Assembly: GCF_024713975.1 (NCBI RefSeq)
Contig: NC_091116.1
Coordinates: 4,116,463-4,180,462, forward strand
Direction of reading: 5' to 3'
Source of the DNA: Paralichthys olivaceus
Taxonomy: Eukaryota; Chordata; Actinopteri; Pleuronectiformes; Paralichthyidae
DNA length: 64,000 nt
The notes beneath the pieces were generated by a model, which was given only the letters and a program-made list of their open reading frames with translations, was not told where the DNA came from and did not search any database. How positions within the stretch are numbered: the stretch's first letter is position 1; every line of letters begins with the position of its first letter. A program made the position numbers and the translations under genes. Shown piece by piece: positions 11,940 through 25,059 of this stretch.

Positions 11940-13440
11940 CGTTAATTCCCAAAGTTTGAGTTTCTTGAGGAAAATATCGGATTCTGCATTTCCACTGTAG
12001 GAGAGAGGCAGAAAAGACTGACGCCACAAAATCGCGAGACACGACAGCGCCTGAATCCAGGAGAGATTTGCTGTCACGATAAAGTATTCCATACGTTTCA
12101 GTGCGGTCCAGTTTTGTCATTCGTCACACCGCAGATTCTCAGCCCTATTTGGGGGTCTGTCATCCTCAACATGAAGGAAACATGTGAGTCATTCCAAACA
12201 GTAAAACATTTCAAAAATCAAAACCACCTCTCTTCGCTCTTCCCCAAGCAAAAAGCTTTATCCTCCCTCCATCACTTCAGCAGCACACAAACACTGTTAC
12301 CCTCTCTGATGGAGTTCATCCCTGTTCTTTTTTCTTTTTTTTTTTCAGTTCTCCGCAGCACATAACCCCCTCCCAAATCCACTTTAGGCTATACATAATC
12401 ATAAGCAACACCGAAGTAGCGGGAAATTTGTGCTGACGTGCCAGGAAAGCAGGGCCAGAGCAACGCGCGGAGAATTCCGATGGCAGAGGGTCCATGGGAA
12501 ATAAATGCTGACTGAAGTGGTAGCAGAGGAAGAATTGCACTCCAGGGACACTGCTTTCGGCGAGAAAACAACAAAGTAGGGCTAATAATAAAAGTGCACT
12601 GGTTTATTATTTGGGTTGGTATATGACAGGGCTATCAGACATCCTGTGGGAGGAGTTTCATTACAAGTTTTTGGGTTGAATACACTATATATATCTTGCT
12701 TGGTCGGAGTAGGACGATCCTTATCTGGTAGCAATTTTTTTTTTTTTCCTGCATTACACAGGAGAAATGTTTGATTAATTCCACATAGAGATGACCTTTC
12801 CCGTGTTTTAGAGGCAGTTATGGATGTGAAGTGTGTGTGTTTTATTTCAAACAGATTGCGGGTCTTACCTTGTACAAAACCTTCAACAGCAACAGACAGT
12901 TAATTGGGCTCCTGTGTGTCTTTTCGGTTGTCTGGCAGCTGGGGCTCTCGGACCGAGCGCATTGTAACGTACAATCAGGAGGAGGCAATTAAATCTCCTG
13001 GGCCTGACGCGACACAAGTCCTCCCTCATATGTGCCAAACAACACGTCAACTCGTCCCCGCTCGGGCGGCTGAACGGACGCGTTTCACGGGACTCGTGGT
13101 GACTCATCTCGAACGCGGACGAATCAGCAGACAAGTAACCGCATCATCAAAAACCACAATAGATGGCTGGTGCAGATATCGGGTGGGTGGGCGAATAAAC
13201 GCTCTACCCATCAATGATTCATGCTGCAGCAAAAGCAGCACCACATCACTAGTAAACTTGAAAAGGCAACTACAACGAAGAAGTCCCCATGAGAATATCC
13301 TGTTGGCAAAAAAAAAAAAAAAACTCTCCTTTGTCTCACTTTCACACACGCATTTGTCTTTTTGCAGTTTTTAGGTCACTTGTTCACAGTAACTCGTACA
13401 AACCTGCTACTTCTGAATTATTTCTTCATAGTTGAGTCCT
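11940..13440. other. Non-genic stretch with a CpG-rich patch
   Basis: No exon is recognisable. About 12940-13150 is richer in CpG than its surroundings. It could be a remote regulatory segment or part of an old repeat. A 17-A tract lies near 13309-13324. Confidence 0.35.
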
Positions 13441-13447
13441 CCCCCAG

Positions 13448-13735
13448 TTGAGTTTGTGAGCTGGACGTCGTGTGTAGAGCTTTTCAGAAACTATGAAAAG
13501 CTATGGTGACATCATAAAATAATTTATAGTCAATGTTTATACATCTTGCTTGATGGCTGGTTACTGTGTATGGCCTATATACAGCATGAGATTAAATGAT
13601 TCTATTCATTTCATGTCAGCTACTTCAGAGGTCTGTTAAGCAATAGAGACGATCTTCAGACCCATGTTCACGTCTTTTCGAAAATAGTTATGAATAAATA
13701 ATTACAGCAAACGTCTGGGATCGCCAGTCAGATGT
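13448..13735 (+). repeat. Dispersed repeat family B
   Basis: This shares ordered blocks with 61495-61870: GTGTAGAGCTTTT, ATAGTCAATGTTT, GAGGTCTGTTAAGCAA and CCAGTCAGATGTGGT. Sequence between the blocks has diverged. Class unknown. Confidence 0.55.
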
Positions 13736-14096
13736 GGTAAAATGGCTGTGATTTGTTTTGACCCGGTTACTGACCAGTGTTTATCTGAGGATATCGGTTT
13801 TTTTAAATTCTATTTTAATAATAGTGAATTGTTCCAAATTCAGCACTGCACATTCTTAACAAAAGACAAGCCCCTCACCTATACCTCAACTTAAAGTAAA
13901 GTGAGTAAAACCTATTGTATTTATCCAAATCCCTGCCTCAACTGTATTCAAACCTGGGCTCACCATGCCACAGTGTCTTCACAATGATTCTATTGAACCT
14001 AATTTGATTCTCACAACCACAGATACACACACATGACAGCCTATGAATGCTCTTTTGTGTAGCCTGCAATGTCAGGAAAGGGCAGAATGTGTTCAA

Positions 14097-14500
14097 TTTC
14101 AATTCAGTTTTATTTGTATAGCTCCAAAATCATAAAATACATTATCTCAAGGCACTTTGCATAGAAGGTCAAGACCTTAAAATCTCATTAATATAGAGAA
14201 ACCTAACAGTTCCCACAATGAGCAGCACTTTGGAGACTGTGGAGGAAAAACTCTAGATCTATAGCAGCATAACTAAGGGATGGTTCAGGACTCACCTGAT
14301 CCAGAACTAACTATAGGCTTTATCACAAAGGAACTTTTTAAGTTTAACCTTAAATGCAGAGATGGTGTCAGGTCTTTGATATATGAAGGGGCCTTGATTG
14401 TTAATGGCTTTAAATGTGAGGAGCAGGTTCTTGGATTCTATTCTGAATTTGACAGGGAGCCAACGTAGAGAAACAAGTGGCGACATGAGACAAGACGTCA
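14097..14500 (-). repeat. Non-LTR retrotransposon-related 3' fragment
   Basis: On the + strand it opens AATTCAGTTTTATTTGTATAG, the complement of a LINE-like 3' tail. It continues with TTCCCACAATGAGCAGCAC and GGAGACTGTGGAGG, blocks repeated at 28086-28800 and in part at 26160-26275. On the - strand, 14481-14400 reads LRWLPVKFRIE then LLLTFKAIN, which resembles the C-terminal segment of fish LINE reverse transcriptases. Confidence 0.65.
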
Positions 14501-14639
14501 AAGGACGATGGGATGATCTTAAAAGAGCTCAGACAGCAGCGATTATAAAATGCAGTTTGTCGCTACAGCTAGTCCGTGCTGCAATTTAAATAATCTTTTT
14601 AACTGTGGTTTCAAAATAGATGTAAATAAAAACGAATGC

Positions 14640-15000
14640 TAGACAAACACGATTAAGGCTTTTATCGTCTCTTAAAGTTTGAGCCATCTCCACTGCACAT
14701 CGCTTCACCATTTCTCCACCTGAAAGCGTCTTTGCAAGTGAATCGGCACAAGATGCCGTGAGAGCAGACTCCTGTAGCTGTTGCTCTGGGAAATAGGCTC
14801 TGTTGTCGGTGACTCCTTCCTTTGAGGGTCCTCTGACGGCAGCTCTGGCAGCGCCGGTGTACTTGTCGTGTTTGTCTTTGTGCGTGGTGTTGCAGTGGCG
14901 ACTCAAGCTGAAACCATTCATGGCTGATTTTGTTTCCAGGCGCGCTATACACCTAGGTTCGCCTTTGAATTCTGTAAATTGAATTCTACGGTTCAGTCTC
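14640..15000 (-). pseudogene. Decayed hAT transposase fragment (GTF2IRD2/ZBED-like N-terminus)
   Basis: An open frame at 15038-14586 on the - strand reads FTEFKGEPRC, then SLSRHCNTTHKDKHDKY, then SGGEMVKRCAVEMAQ. This order resembles the zinc-finger head and following helix of Charlie-like hAT transposases and the domesticated GTF2IRD2/ZBED group. The second Cys of the expected C-x2-C pair is absent, and no catalytic DDE region follows within the window. It is read as a dead fragment, not a domesticated gene. Family assignment is from memory of the motif pattern. Confidence 0.6.
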
Positions 15001-15148
15001 TCTTCCTCGCTAGCTGTAGGTGAGGAGGAGGGAATCATTAAAACTGGGATCTGGTTCAGATGTGGAAATGTTTTTAATCTAAACTAATTCCACCTCCAGT
15101 TCTCTCATCCATTTATCCATTTGTTTTATTTTATCAATTTTATTAACC

Positions 15149-15321
15149 CTCCGTAGAGAGGGTCCCCTCAATGTAAATATAAAGTATTTTTCTGGGGTAA
15201 ATAAAACTACAATTCATACAATTTCGATGAAACGAACGAGTGAAAACATCATGAGGATTATTCCACATTAAATTCAATTTCAAATTAAATTTCACCTAAA
15301 TCTTACACACTGGACCTTTAA
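15149..15321 (+). mobile_element. TTAA-flanked MITE, copy 4 (5' truncated)
   Basis: It begins at CCTCCGTAGAGAGGGTCCCC inside the family consensus and runs to an intact right terminus ACACACTGGACCTTTAA. The left half is missing and a short duplication of the ATTAAATT segment sits near 15270-15295. Confidence 0.8.
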
Positions 15322-15418
15322 TATCCATATGTTTGAATCTTGACAATTGTATTTCTTTATTCATTTATCTCCAGGCTTCTCTAACACTGACAATCCTTTT
15401 GTATGATAGTATGTTGCT

Positions 15419-15451
15419 AATAAAGATTGTTTAAAAAAAAAAAAAAAAAAA
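15419..15451 (+). other. Poly(A) signal followed by an A tract: possible retrocopy 3' end
   Basis: AATAAA at 15419-15424 is followed after eight bases by 19 consecutive A residues. That arrangement is typical of the 3' end of an inserted polyadenylated transcript. The upstream sequence is not recognised as any gene or LINE, so the source is unknown. Confidence 0.4.
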
Positions 15452-16532
15452 CACCCATACATCCCGTGTCTGGAGTGACGTTCACGTGCATTTGTATTTC
15501 TGAACTTCCGTAAACATGTTGTGTGTCTGTCCAGAACACCGTCCGCTGCAGCATTGATCACTTATGTGAGTATAACTACCGGACACTTTTTAAAAGTTTG
15601 CATGCATCCGGGAATAACACGGAAGTCAGAAACGTGGAATGCTCGTGTAATACTCAGCATCCATGGTTTTATTTGAAGCTCAGGCTCATTCATACCATCA
15701 GCTGGGATTTAATACTTAATACTTTTGTCACTGATTGTCACATTAAATGTTCTGAACTGTTCTGCAACGCACATTGGTTGTGTAAAAGCCATGAGGTCTT
15801 TTATATACAGTCTATGGTCATGAGGCAAAGTCCACCAGGAGTTTACTCTTTAGATCACACTGAGATACCATGTTCAGGAGAAAGGTACTGGTGAAACAAC
15901 TTGTAGTTATCAGATCATTTACTTACAAATACAAGTAAATACGCTAAATATGCTATTTCCAAAATACAAGTTCAAATCAAGATTAAAGTACACCAAGGAT
16001 TATAAATGAAAAAACACAGTGTAAATGGAGTTAATAAAGAACAAGTGCCAAATGACAACAAATAAGTGAAATATAACAATTCAGTTACATGGGACAGTAA
16101 AATAAAATAAAAGTGTTATGTGTTAATGATTATAAAAGTGAGTAACATGGTATATTAGAGGCAATATGATGAAAAAACAGCAATATTAAACATGAATAGT
16201 CATAATGCACATGAAAAACTGAGTAATATTATTGGTATTAATAATATACTTAATAATAAATTTGATGTATTTCATGCAAGAAATGCAGATCAAAGTGCTT
16301 TACATAAAATGTAGATGAAAATAAAATATGTTCAAATGTTATTCATGATGAGAGCACAGATTTTAAGAAACATAAGTAAAGGAAATAAAATTAGAAAACA
16401 AAGAAAATGATATCCTCAAGTTAACCCTCGAAACATGAGGAAACCCCACCCCCCAAAAAAAACGATTTCTCCGCGTCTGACTATTATATTGTATATTACA
16501 AATAAATCAGCATTTGGTGTGTTTTCCTTTAG

Positions 16533-16550
16533 TGTTTCTGCTCTGACGAC
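16533..16550 (+). other. sts: sts 5' UTR segment after an inferred splice acceptor
   Basis: The sequence GTGTTTTCCTTTAG ends at 16532 and looks like a pyrimidine tract plus AG acceptor, only 18 bases before the start codon. This suggests that the first coding exon is not the first exon of the transcript. The upstream non-coding exon and the promoter were not located. Confidence 0.5.
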
Positions 16551-16705
16551 ATGAAGTCCACATGCCTGCCAACCTCTCTGCTGCTGCTCGTCTTGGAGAT
16601 GAGCTGTGTGTCTCCTCTGGAAAGCCACAAGCCCAATTTTGTCCTGATAATGGTGGATGACATGGGAATTGGAGACCTGGGCTGCTACGGCAATAAAACA
16701 CTGAG
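16551..16705 (+). CDS. sts: sts coding exon 1
   Basis: Encodes residues 1-51 and two bases of R52. The start [19 protein letters not shown] is a signal peptide. [20 protein letters not shown] holds the metal ligands D36-D37 of the sulfatase fold, followed by sequon N48-K-T. The donor is AG|GTAAAA at 16706. Confidence 0.94.
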
Positions 16706-19700
16706 GTAAAAAAAACATTTCGCCGTTTTCACTCTGTCTCTCTCTTCCGCTGAAACCTCGACACTGTTGCGTGGTGCACACTCTCAAGCTGCAGTTTATC
16801 TCAATCTTTCCCTGTTCCCAGATGTGCCAGTTGCGTCTTGTCACCAAAAGACCACATGCACACTGTCCCTGCAAACTAGAAATTAAACTCTGCTTTGCAT
16901 GGTGCCCTGTGTTTTTATTGACTAGTAGTGTGAAGTGCCTTAGTTTAAATGCATAGAATTAATCATATGCTAAAATAGTTATTAATTTCCTGCTACCTGG
17001 TCCTGTACATATATTCTTATTCACTTTGAATTTGAAATTTAATTTGAATTAAATGACTCATAATCAGAGTTCATTATTATGTTTCTTAAATTAGCAGCCA
17101 CACCATTAAAATTGGTAACTGGTTTCATCTTGCATTGGTGTAACTACAAAATATGTAATAGTTAGACTTACTTTCCCCCCCCCCCAAGTGTCACCAGGGG
17201 GCTCTGTATGTTTTACTCCCCCTCCTCCCTCACAAGAACTCCTAAAACTAAAAAAATCTCCTGCATCTTTGATTTCACATGTCGGTGTTGTATTTCCAGC
17301 TGTCCCTCAGTTGCCCAAACAAATTATTGGATGCTGGCAGATCCAGTTATTTTCTCACTGAATTTTGATTTATATAGTTTGTAGTAAAGCGGCTCGATTA
17401 AAGAGTCGGTTCACCCAATTATTTCCACTTCAATAGTACGTATCAGAGAGTTCTGTCAGTGGGATTCAAAAACAAACTTTCTACAGTGTCCCTGTTGCTC
17501 AAAAAAGCATATATCTTTATTATTCTTCAGAGTACGGATTTGAAAATGCTTTATTTCTTTTTTCGCTTGGACACAAGCTGTTTTTATTGGAGCTTTTTTC
17601 CTCCAATTTTGGATTAGTTGCACTTATAATGAATTCCAAGCCACCCACTGAAAAGCCTTTTAAAAAGGTCTTCCATTCATCTCTGAGTGTTGAGCCTGTC
17701 TTGTGACTGGTGATGAATTGTGTTTTTCAGGACCCCCAATATTGACCAGCTGGCACAGGAAGGCGTGAAGCTCACTCACCACATCGCCGCGGCGAACCTG
17801 TGCACGCCCAGCAGGGCAGCATTCCTCACCGGACGATACCCGATACGATCAGGCCAGTTCAAGGACGCTAACACAGAGAAATCTTTACAGGCTGAGGGTG
17901 CTTAATGTTTCTCTGCAGGCCACGACCACGGGAAACACAGCTTTACAACACTGTCACATAAAACAGATGTTTACTCCACATCCTGGAGGACACCCATTTA
18001 TTTAAAGAGTGAATTATTTAAAGGTCCAGTGTGTAAGATTTAGGTGAAAGGGATCTATTGGCAGAAATTGAATGTAGAATAATCCTCATGATGTTTTCAC
18101 TAGTTCATTTCATCTAAATTGTATGAATTGTAGTTTTCTTTACCCCAGAAAAGACCCTTTATATTTAAATACTTTATATTTACATGGAGGGGACCCTCTC
18201 TACGGAGGCCGCCATGTTTTTTACATTAGTCCAGACTGGACAAACTAAACACTTTTTGAGTTTTTATGACAACTGAAGCTACCACAGGTTCTTTTTCATG
18301 TTTGGAAGGAGAGGGTGAGGTGAGGGGTGTTCAGCTGCAACATGCAACTTCACCACTAGATATCACATTTGATATCTAAAAAACTAAGGTATTTAATTCA
18401 TAAATAATTTTGGCCTTTACTGCATCAAGGTGACCCCCCCCGGCCCGCCCTTGGCAGCGCCACTGAACTGAGGCGCATTACTCCGCTGTTACACTTAGAA
18501 CTGATCTTCATAGAAACCTGCTGAATTCATATTTATGTTCCTGGATAAACGGGGCGTCGCTACTTCTGCAGCAAAGAAGTTAAAACACTCTTCACCCTGA
18601 TGTCCTGACTGACGTTATGTCGTGTACCTCGAGGTGTATAAGAATCAAGGAAAGTCCACAGCCCGGAGACGTGGAGGGAAGGAGGGCAAAAGTCTCCAAC
18701 AAGCCGCTCTCCCCTTACGCACAAGCTCCATCTTTTGTCAACGGCACATGGTCACCCCCATGAAAAATGAGAGAAACCATTGATTCAGCCGACGGCAGTC
18801 AAGCTAGCTTCCCTCATTGGATGCCACTGCTTAGATGTTACGTGGATGAACATATTTTCCTTTATTTTTTCTCTTCAACAGGTTTAGCTGGTCTTCACAG
18901 AGCTGGGGTCTTTATATTTAACGCAGCATCCGGAGGTCTTCCCAGCCAGGAGATGACTTTTGCGAAGATTGCCAAACAACAAGGCTACGAGACGGCTCTG
19001 ATAGGTACACTGCGGCCGTCTATTATTCATACACAATAAAAGCCTTGCTAAAACAAAATAGTGGATCGACAGAAATGCAAGAGTGCAGAATGTAGCTTGT
19101 CCAGTATTCATGCAGGACTAAGGCCTCCATTGGCCTCCAATTCTTGTTTTGATTTCTTTTGCAAATGTTTCTGTCTTGCTCCCAGGAAAATGGCACCTCG
19201 GACTTAACTGTGACCGCACAGACGATCACTGCCACCACCCCAGCGTCCATGGCTTCGACTATTTCTTCGGCATCCCCCTGACCAACCTGCGGGAATGCCA
19301 GCCAGGACATGGCGCTGCAATCGACTTCTTTAGGTATCTACCATACAAGACACTGGCCATTGTCTTGGTCACTGCAGCCGTACTCCACTACTGCAGCATC
19401 CTCACCATCCCCAGATGGCTGATCTGGACCCTGCTGTCTCTGTCCCTCGTGGTCGTGGGTCTGTTGGGAGGATTCATGATGATCGTGCCGTACATGAACT
19501 GTGTTCTCATGAGGGAGCGTAAGGTGGTGGAGCAGCCATTCGCATCTGAAAACCTGACACAGACAATGACCAAGGAGGCCGTGGACTTCATTGAGAGGTG
19601 CGTTTCAGCTTCTCCTGAACCACACGGATCAGAAAAGTCTCGTATTCATATTAAATGTTCCGTTTAATTAATAACGAAAAATGTTTCTTTACACAAAAGG

Positions 19701-22700
19701 ATAAAGCTGCAATGAAAATCTGAGTTATATGTATATACATGTAATGCTGTTAGTTTAAACTGTGTTTTCCGTTTCTGCAGCAACTCAGAGAAGCCTTTCC
19801 TGCTGTTCTTCTCTTTCATCCAAGTGCACACGGCCATGTTTGCTTCGGCAGCGTTCAAGGGAACAAGCCGACACGGCATCTATGGAGACGCCGTCCATGA
19901 GGTGGACTGGAGTGTAGGTGGGTCAGCACACCCGACGTTGTTTACCATAAATATAGACGGGGGCCGCCCACCATCTATATTCTCAGTTTGATAGGAACCG
20001 AAACATTTGTCAGCAAGTTGGTGATATAAGGAACTATTGGCGAGGGTTGATTCTGACTGCAACCAAAAATATTCTCCACCACTCATTGTACGAGTGCATC
20101 AGCAAAATCCTCGATTGTGGGGAATTGAAAAATCCTGTACATATTTTTTCCAGTTATCAGATTTCGGCTCGTTTCTAGTGCATCAGACGGTTTTGTTGAA
20201 ATGGGCCATTTTCTCTGTGCATTAATTGCTGCTCAGTCTCAAGGACGACCTCCATACAATACCACCCTACAATGGACCGAATGCAGGGGGCTGCTTCGCT
20301 AATGAACGTGTAATTACCCCAATTATTTTAGCTTGAGGAGTATTGTGTCAGCACAAAGGAGGGGGATAATAATTGCTTTGTATTTTGCTTGCTGAATGCT
20401 ACTTCCTTTTTCTCCGTGGCTCTCGTCTTTGGTGAGGAGCTTTCAATTTGCACCCAGCGGCAAGAATCCTTCCAAGGAATTATGATTTGACGTTTCCTGC
20501 ATTGCATGCAGGGTTACACATTCTCAAAATCCTGCTTCTAGTACTAGTACTGCATATTGTGTGTGTTGGTAGTACAATAAGTAGTTTAGTTACACTGCAC
20601 CACAGTTGGCTGTGAATGTAAATGGACGTGCTATGGTCCGTTTGTGTGTGTGGATATGAGCCCTTGTGAAAATATGTGTAACTGTTGTGTCCGTTCTCAG
20701 GTCAGATGGTGAACGCTCTGGAAAGACTCAAACTGAGAGAAAACACCCTGGTTTACTTTACTTCAGACCAGGGGGCTCATCTGGAGGAAACCCAACATGG
20801 ATCAAATGGAATATATAAAGGTACAGCATGAGAAGTGTGTCTTTTCAGACTCTTGCCACGGCTCTCGCTGCCACCTTTATTACATTTATTGCAAATTACA
20901 AGTTCTTTATATTGCCAGGGAGGCTATATGCTTTGGAACAATTTGGAGCAACCTTGAGCTTCGCTGTCCCCGAGCTCACAACACCTCTGCGGTACACATT
21001 TAATGAATATGAACACTCATTAAACACATTAAAAATTCATGTCCAACTACAAGATAATACAGGAGGAGGCTGCGGAGGCGGCAAAAGATGAATGTGTGAA
21101 AGGAGGAGTAGGAGTGAGGACACAGAGTCCAGTATTTACACTGAAAGGTGAAAGACCACATATATTGTAAGCAAACACACATTATTTGGAAGGTGCACTC
21201 AACATGTGACTATAAACCGACTTCATTTCTCCATCAGCTTCTCTGCACCATATTACAATTGAAAATCGACATTAACCTAATTCAAATTGAATAAATGTTC
21301 CTTAAACGAAACTTTATATATTTATCCCGTGTTCCTTAATCCATCATTCGTGCCATGTGTTGAAATGAGATTCCAGAGAGAGCCACACGTGAGGGATCCC
21401 TCTCCCGGGACGGACAGAAGTGCAATAGATGCCAAGTTTAATGGAGAACGTCAGGAAAATAAGAGTATTTACAACACTGATTTGAAGAAACAGTTTGTAA
21501 CAGAAAGGAGAGTAAAGGAATTGAGGAGTTATTGTCAGTTATGGTCGAGTATCTGAGTAGACATATTGTCAACTTTATTATCAGCAGGACACACAGAGAA
21601 TTGAAATTGCGTTTCCCTCTTATCCCCGGTGCAAACAGCATTAAACATGAAATGTAAAATATAAGTAAGTAAAAGATATAAAGTAAATATAAAAAAACAT
21701 ATACAAGCTAAAAGATATCTAAGAAAAAGACAGTGGCAAATTTAGAAGATATAAAAAGTACAATTATGGCAAATATGGCGGTATGAACGGAATTAACGGT
21801 ATAACAATATAAACCGAATTATCAGCGATAATTATAAGAGCAGGTCAGTTTCAGGAAGGAAGGTTTTAAGCCATCCATCCATCCATCTCAATATATATAA
21901 GCATCAGCCCCACGGATGTAGAACCAGGATCCAGGGTTATTAAACAAGCAAACAGCAGAGCTTGCACCGTATTTAATTAGTCAATAGTACTGTATTGTAT
22001 TTAACTGTAACTGTGAATCCCATTGCTTAATGATATTCTCTGCAATTGCACAGTGCCCTCCAGGAAATGAAACCCGTGTAAAATCAAAATGTTGCAAAAC
22101 TTCGTATGCGGTGAGACTGAAAATCTAGACCGTGCACAGAAAATTTAATCAAAGTAAGAATGTTTTATTCGCATCACATGAGCAGTGGTGTCCTAAGAGA
22201 GTCAGCAGCAGACTATTGTCTATGATTTAAGACATGCTTCCAGACAGAGGCTCGCAGTGTGGACTCAGATTTGATGTAATCTTTCTGTTTGGACCCAGAA
22301 GAGCGGATTCAAAGAGCAGCGCGAGCTTTTGTTATGCAGACACTGTCGGCAATGCTCTTTTATCTCTGCAAGTGGCCACTCTTAAGGAGCAAGTTGTTGC
22401 TTTAGTTACCAACCGGGCGCTGTTTTTAGCCCAGACATGCTGAGTTATGGCAGCTTTCATGGGTTTGCGTCCTTTTTTTTTCTTTCTTCCGAGCAGCAGG
22501 GAAAGCCACAAATTGGGAGGGAGGGATCCGGGTCCCCGGGATTCTCAGCTGGCCTGGAAAAATCCCCGGTGGCGCGCAGATAGACGAGCCCACCAGCAAC
22601 ATGGACCTGTTTCCCACAGTGGTACACCTGAGCGGAGCCTCGGTCCCAGAGGACAGGTGAGGCCGCCCAAGCAGTGAGACGGCGCTCGCTCCGAATGTCA

Positions 22701-25023
22701 GTCAAAACAAGTGCAGCCTGGAATCTAGGTCACATCTAGAAGAGAGTGAGTCACTGAGATGCAGGCTCTGAGCGGAGCAAACATGTTTACTAATGAACAG
22801 GGGGTATTAAGGTAACTTTGAGGCTTTGATCTGCAGGGTTTCATCCGCCACTGTGAGTCACAATAATAATAATAACACCTGATATACCGAATTCCAGGGA
22901 AGTCTCTCAATACTCTGCCTTAAAGAAGGGTACAATCTGCGTGTAATCATCGAAAAATGTGAAGAAGAAATACAAATAGGGCTCTGTTGCCTCACAGCAA
23001 GAAGGTTTGGTTCAAATCCTTTTGTGTTTCCGAGAGGAGGTTGCAGGTTTTGCAAAGACATGGGGATTAAGGTTCATCTAAATGTGTGAAAGTGAGCGTG
23101 AACTGCTGTCTCTGTATGTTGGCCCTGCTATTTCCTGCAGGCGACCTGTCCCCCCACATTAAACATTTAATAATTTGATTACTATTTGAATTTGAATTTT
23201 GATTATCATTTTTAGTTTATGCAGATCATCTTTTTTTGTTGGGGGGGTGTGGGTTGTATTCTTTTTCACAGCAGGTATGTGGTGACAGTTTACCCTCATG
23301 CTCGTGGCGTTGCTGTGTTCGGATGTTGCGTTCGGGATCAGCAGAGATTGACAACAGGTTTGCGGGATCAGGGCTCGGAGAGAGAGGAGGGGGCCGGGCA
23401 GGCTCAAGCTGACAGAGAACGGGGGGAAGGGTGCTGCATGGGATCACATTTAAATCAACCTATTGCATTCATCTTCTGTATTTGTGCAGATAGATTGAGT
23501 TGGGAGGTCAGCAGGAAACCCAGAGTCCAAACTTGTTATTGTGTTAAGTGTGGTTTCTATTTGTCTTCCTGTTTAGCTCGCTTTATATTTACCAGCGCAG
23601 GTGGTAGGGTCCAGGCAGGTGAGGCTATAAAGCAGAATGCCAGTCAGCAGTGGAGGGGGAGAGAGGGGTTGGAAGCTTAATGTGTAGAGTTGTCTAATTT
23701 TGTGCTGTTTTTTTAAACTCTAGTATGATTTACTTTTGTTGCATTTCCCAGGATCCTTTTGTCTTTTTGCTGTAGCACCTTTTTGACAATAAAATGCAGA
23801 TTTTTTTTCATCTACTTCTGCTTCTCCTGCATTGCTTTGTTTTGTTTTTTAGCGCCCCCTGCCCCAATCTGGGGGCTCTGGTGCTACACTCTCAAATAAA
23901 TAAGTTAGTTCATGCAGGACACAGAGTCATAAAATATCAGCTGCTGCTTCAGCCCGTTCTCTCGACAAAGCGGTGCCTTTAAATACGACCCGTTCCTCAC
24001 TGATCCCTGCTCGGCTTCACTGCCACTCACGCTCTGCTGCTGGCAACCAGCCTCCACCTTTTAGCACTGAAACGAGTAAAAAGAAAGAATTCAAAGGAAA
24101 TGATTGTGAAAGGGTCAGCGTAACAATGATACACCATTATAAAATTGTAAAATTAAAATGAAATAACATGTAATGCAAGAAAAGCAATAGAAAAATCTGG
24201 TGTTATTGTCATACAGTGTACATATTTGGGATCATAACACTCATGCACATACTGAGCAGCTGAATGTTTGTGTCCTCTGCTCTGCAGGGAGATCGATGGT
24301 CACGACCTCATGGATTTGCTCCAGAGGAGAGTTGAGAGGTCGAACCATGAGTTTCTGTTCCATTACTGCAACGCCTACTTGAATGCAGTCAGGTGGCACC
24401 CCCGAGACAGTAAGTCCGAACAATGACCCTGGGTGACCAAGTCGGTGGGGTGGATGGGAGATGATATCGAAGACAGTTTCGAAGATAATGAGAATAGAGA
24501 TGTTACAGCCGCAGATTGTCTGAAAGAGGGAGACAAGAGAGTAAAAAAGCCAGTAGAATGGAAAAATAAATACAAATACAGATAATATGTACATAATATA
24601 TACCTTTCATGGAAATATTGTATGTAGATATATGTACTTGTACTGAGTAAGGTGCCGTGGTACAAGATGATTGAGGACGTAAACTGTATTTGTGCATTAT
24701 GTATGAGATATAAAAATGGACATATATACAATATATGCTGTTATAGTAACGCAGGTTTGGTATAAAAATGAACATTCTGTGATATGTGTTTGTGTATATA
24801 TATATATTTATACCACAGTATAGTAGTATAGCAGTATATTATATAGTATAAATATTTTAAGATGTGTGTTTGTGTATATATATGGGGTTTTTTGTCCCCT
24901 GAAATGATGATCATCAGTATCACGAGATCAATCTAATCAATTACTCAATGAAATTGTATTTACAGCAAAACAGTTGTTACAGATACTATCAATAATATAC
25001 AAATACACATATGATTCTTTGTT

Positions 25024-25059
<36 letters not shown>

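Noticed and set aside
12904..13374. 156-codon frame starting MGSCVSF in a CpG-rich patch, considered as a myristoylated protein
   Set aside because: No family resemblance, and it ends in an A-tract-encoded polylysine; no splice evidence.
17853..17905. Extension of sts exon 2 to the in-frame stop as a terminal exon
   Set aside because: The downstream exons continue the conserved protein perfectly from G93, and there is no poly(A) signal soon after the stop. It remains possible only as an intron-retention product.
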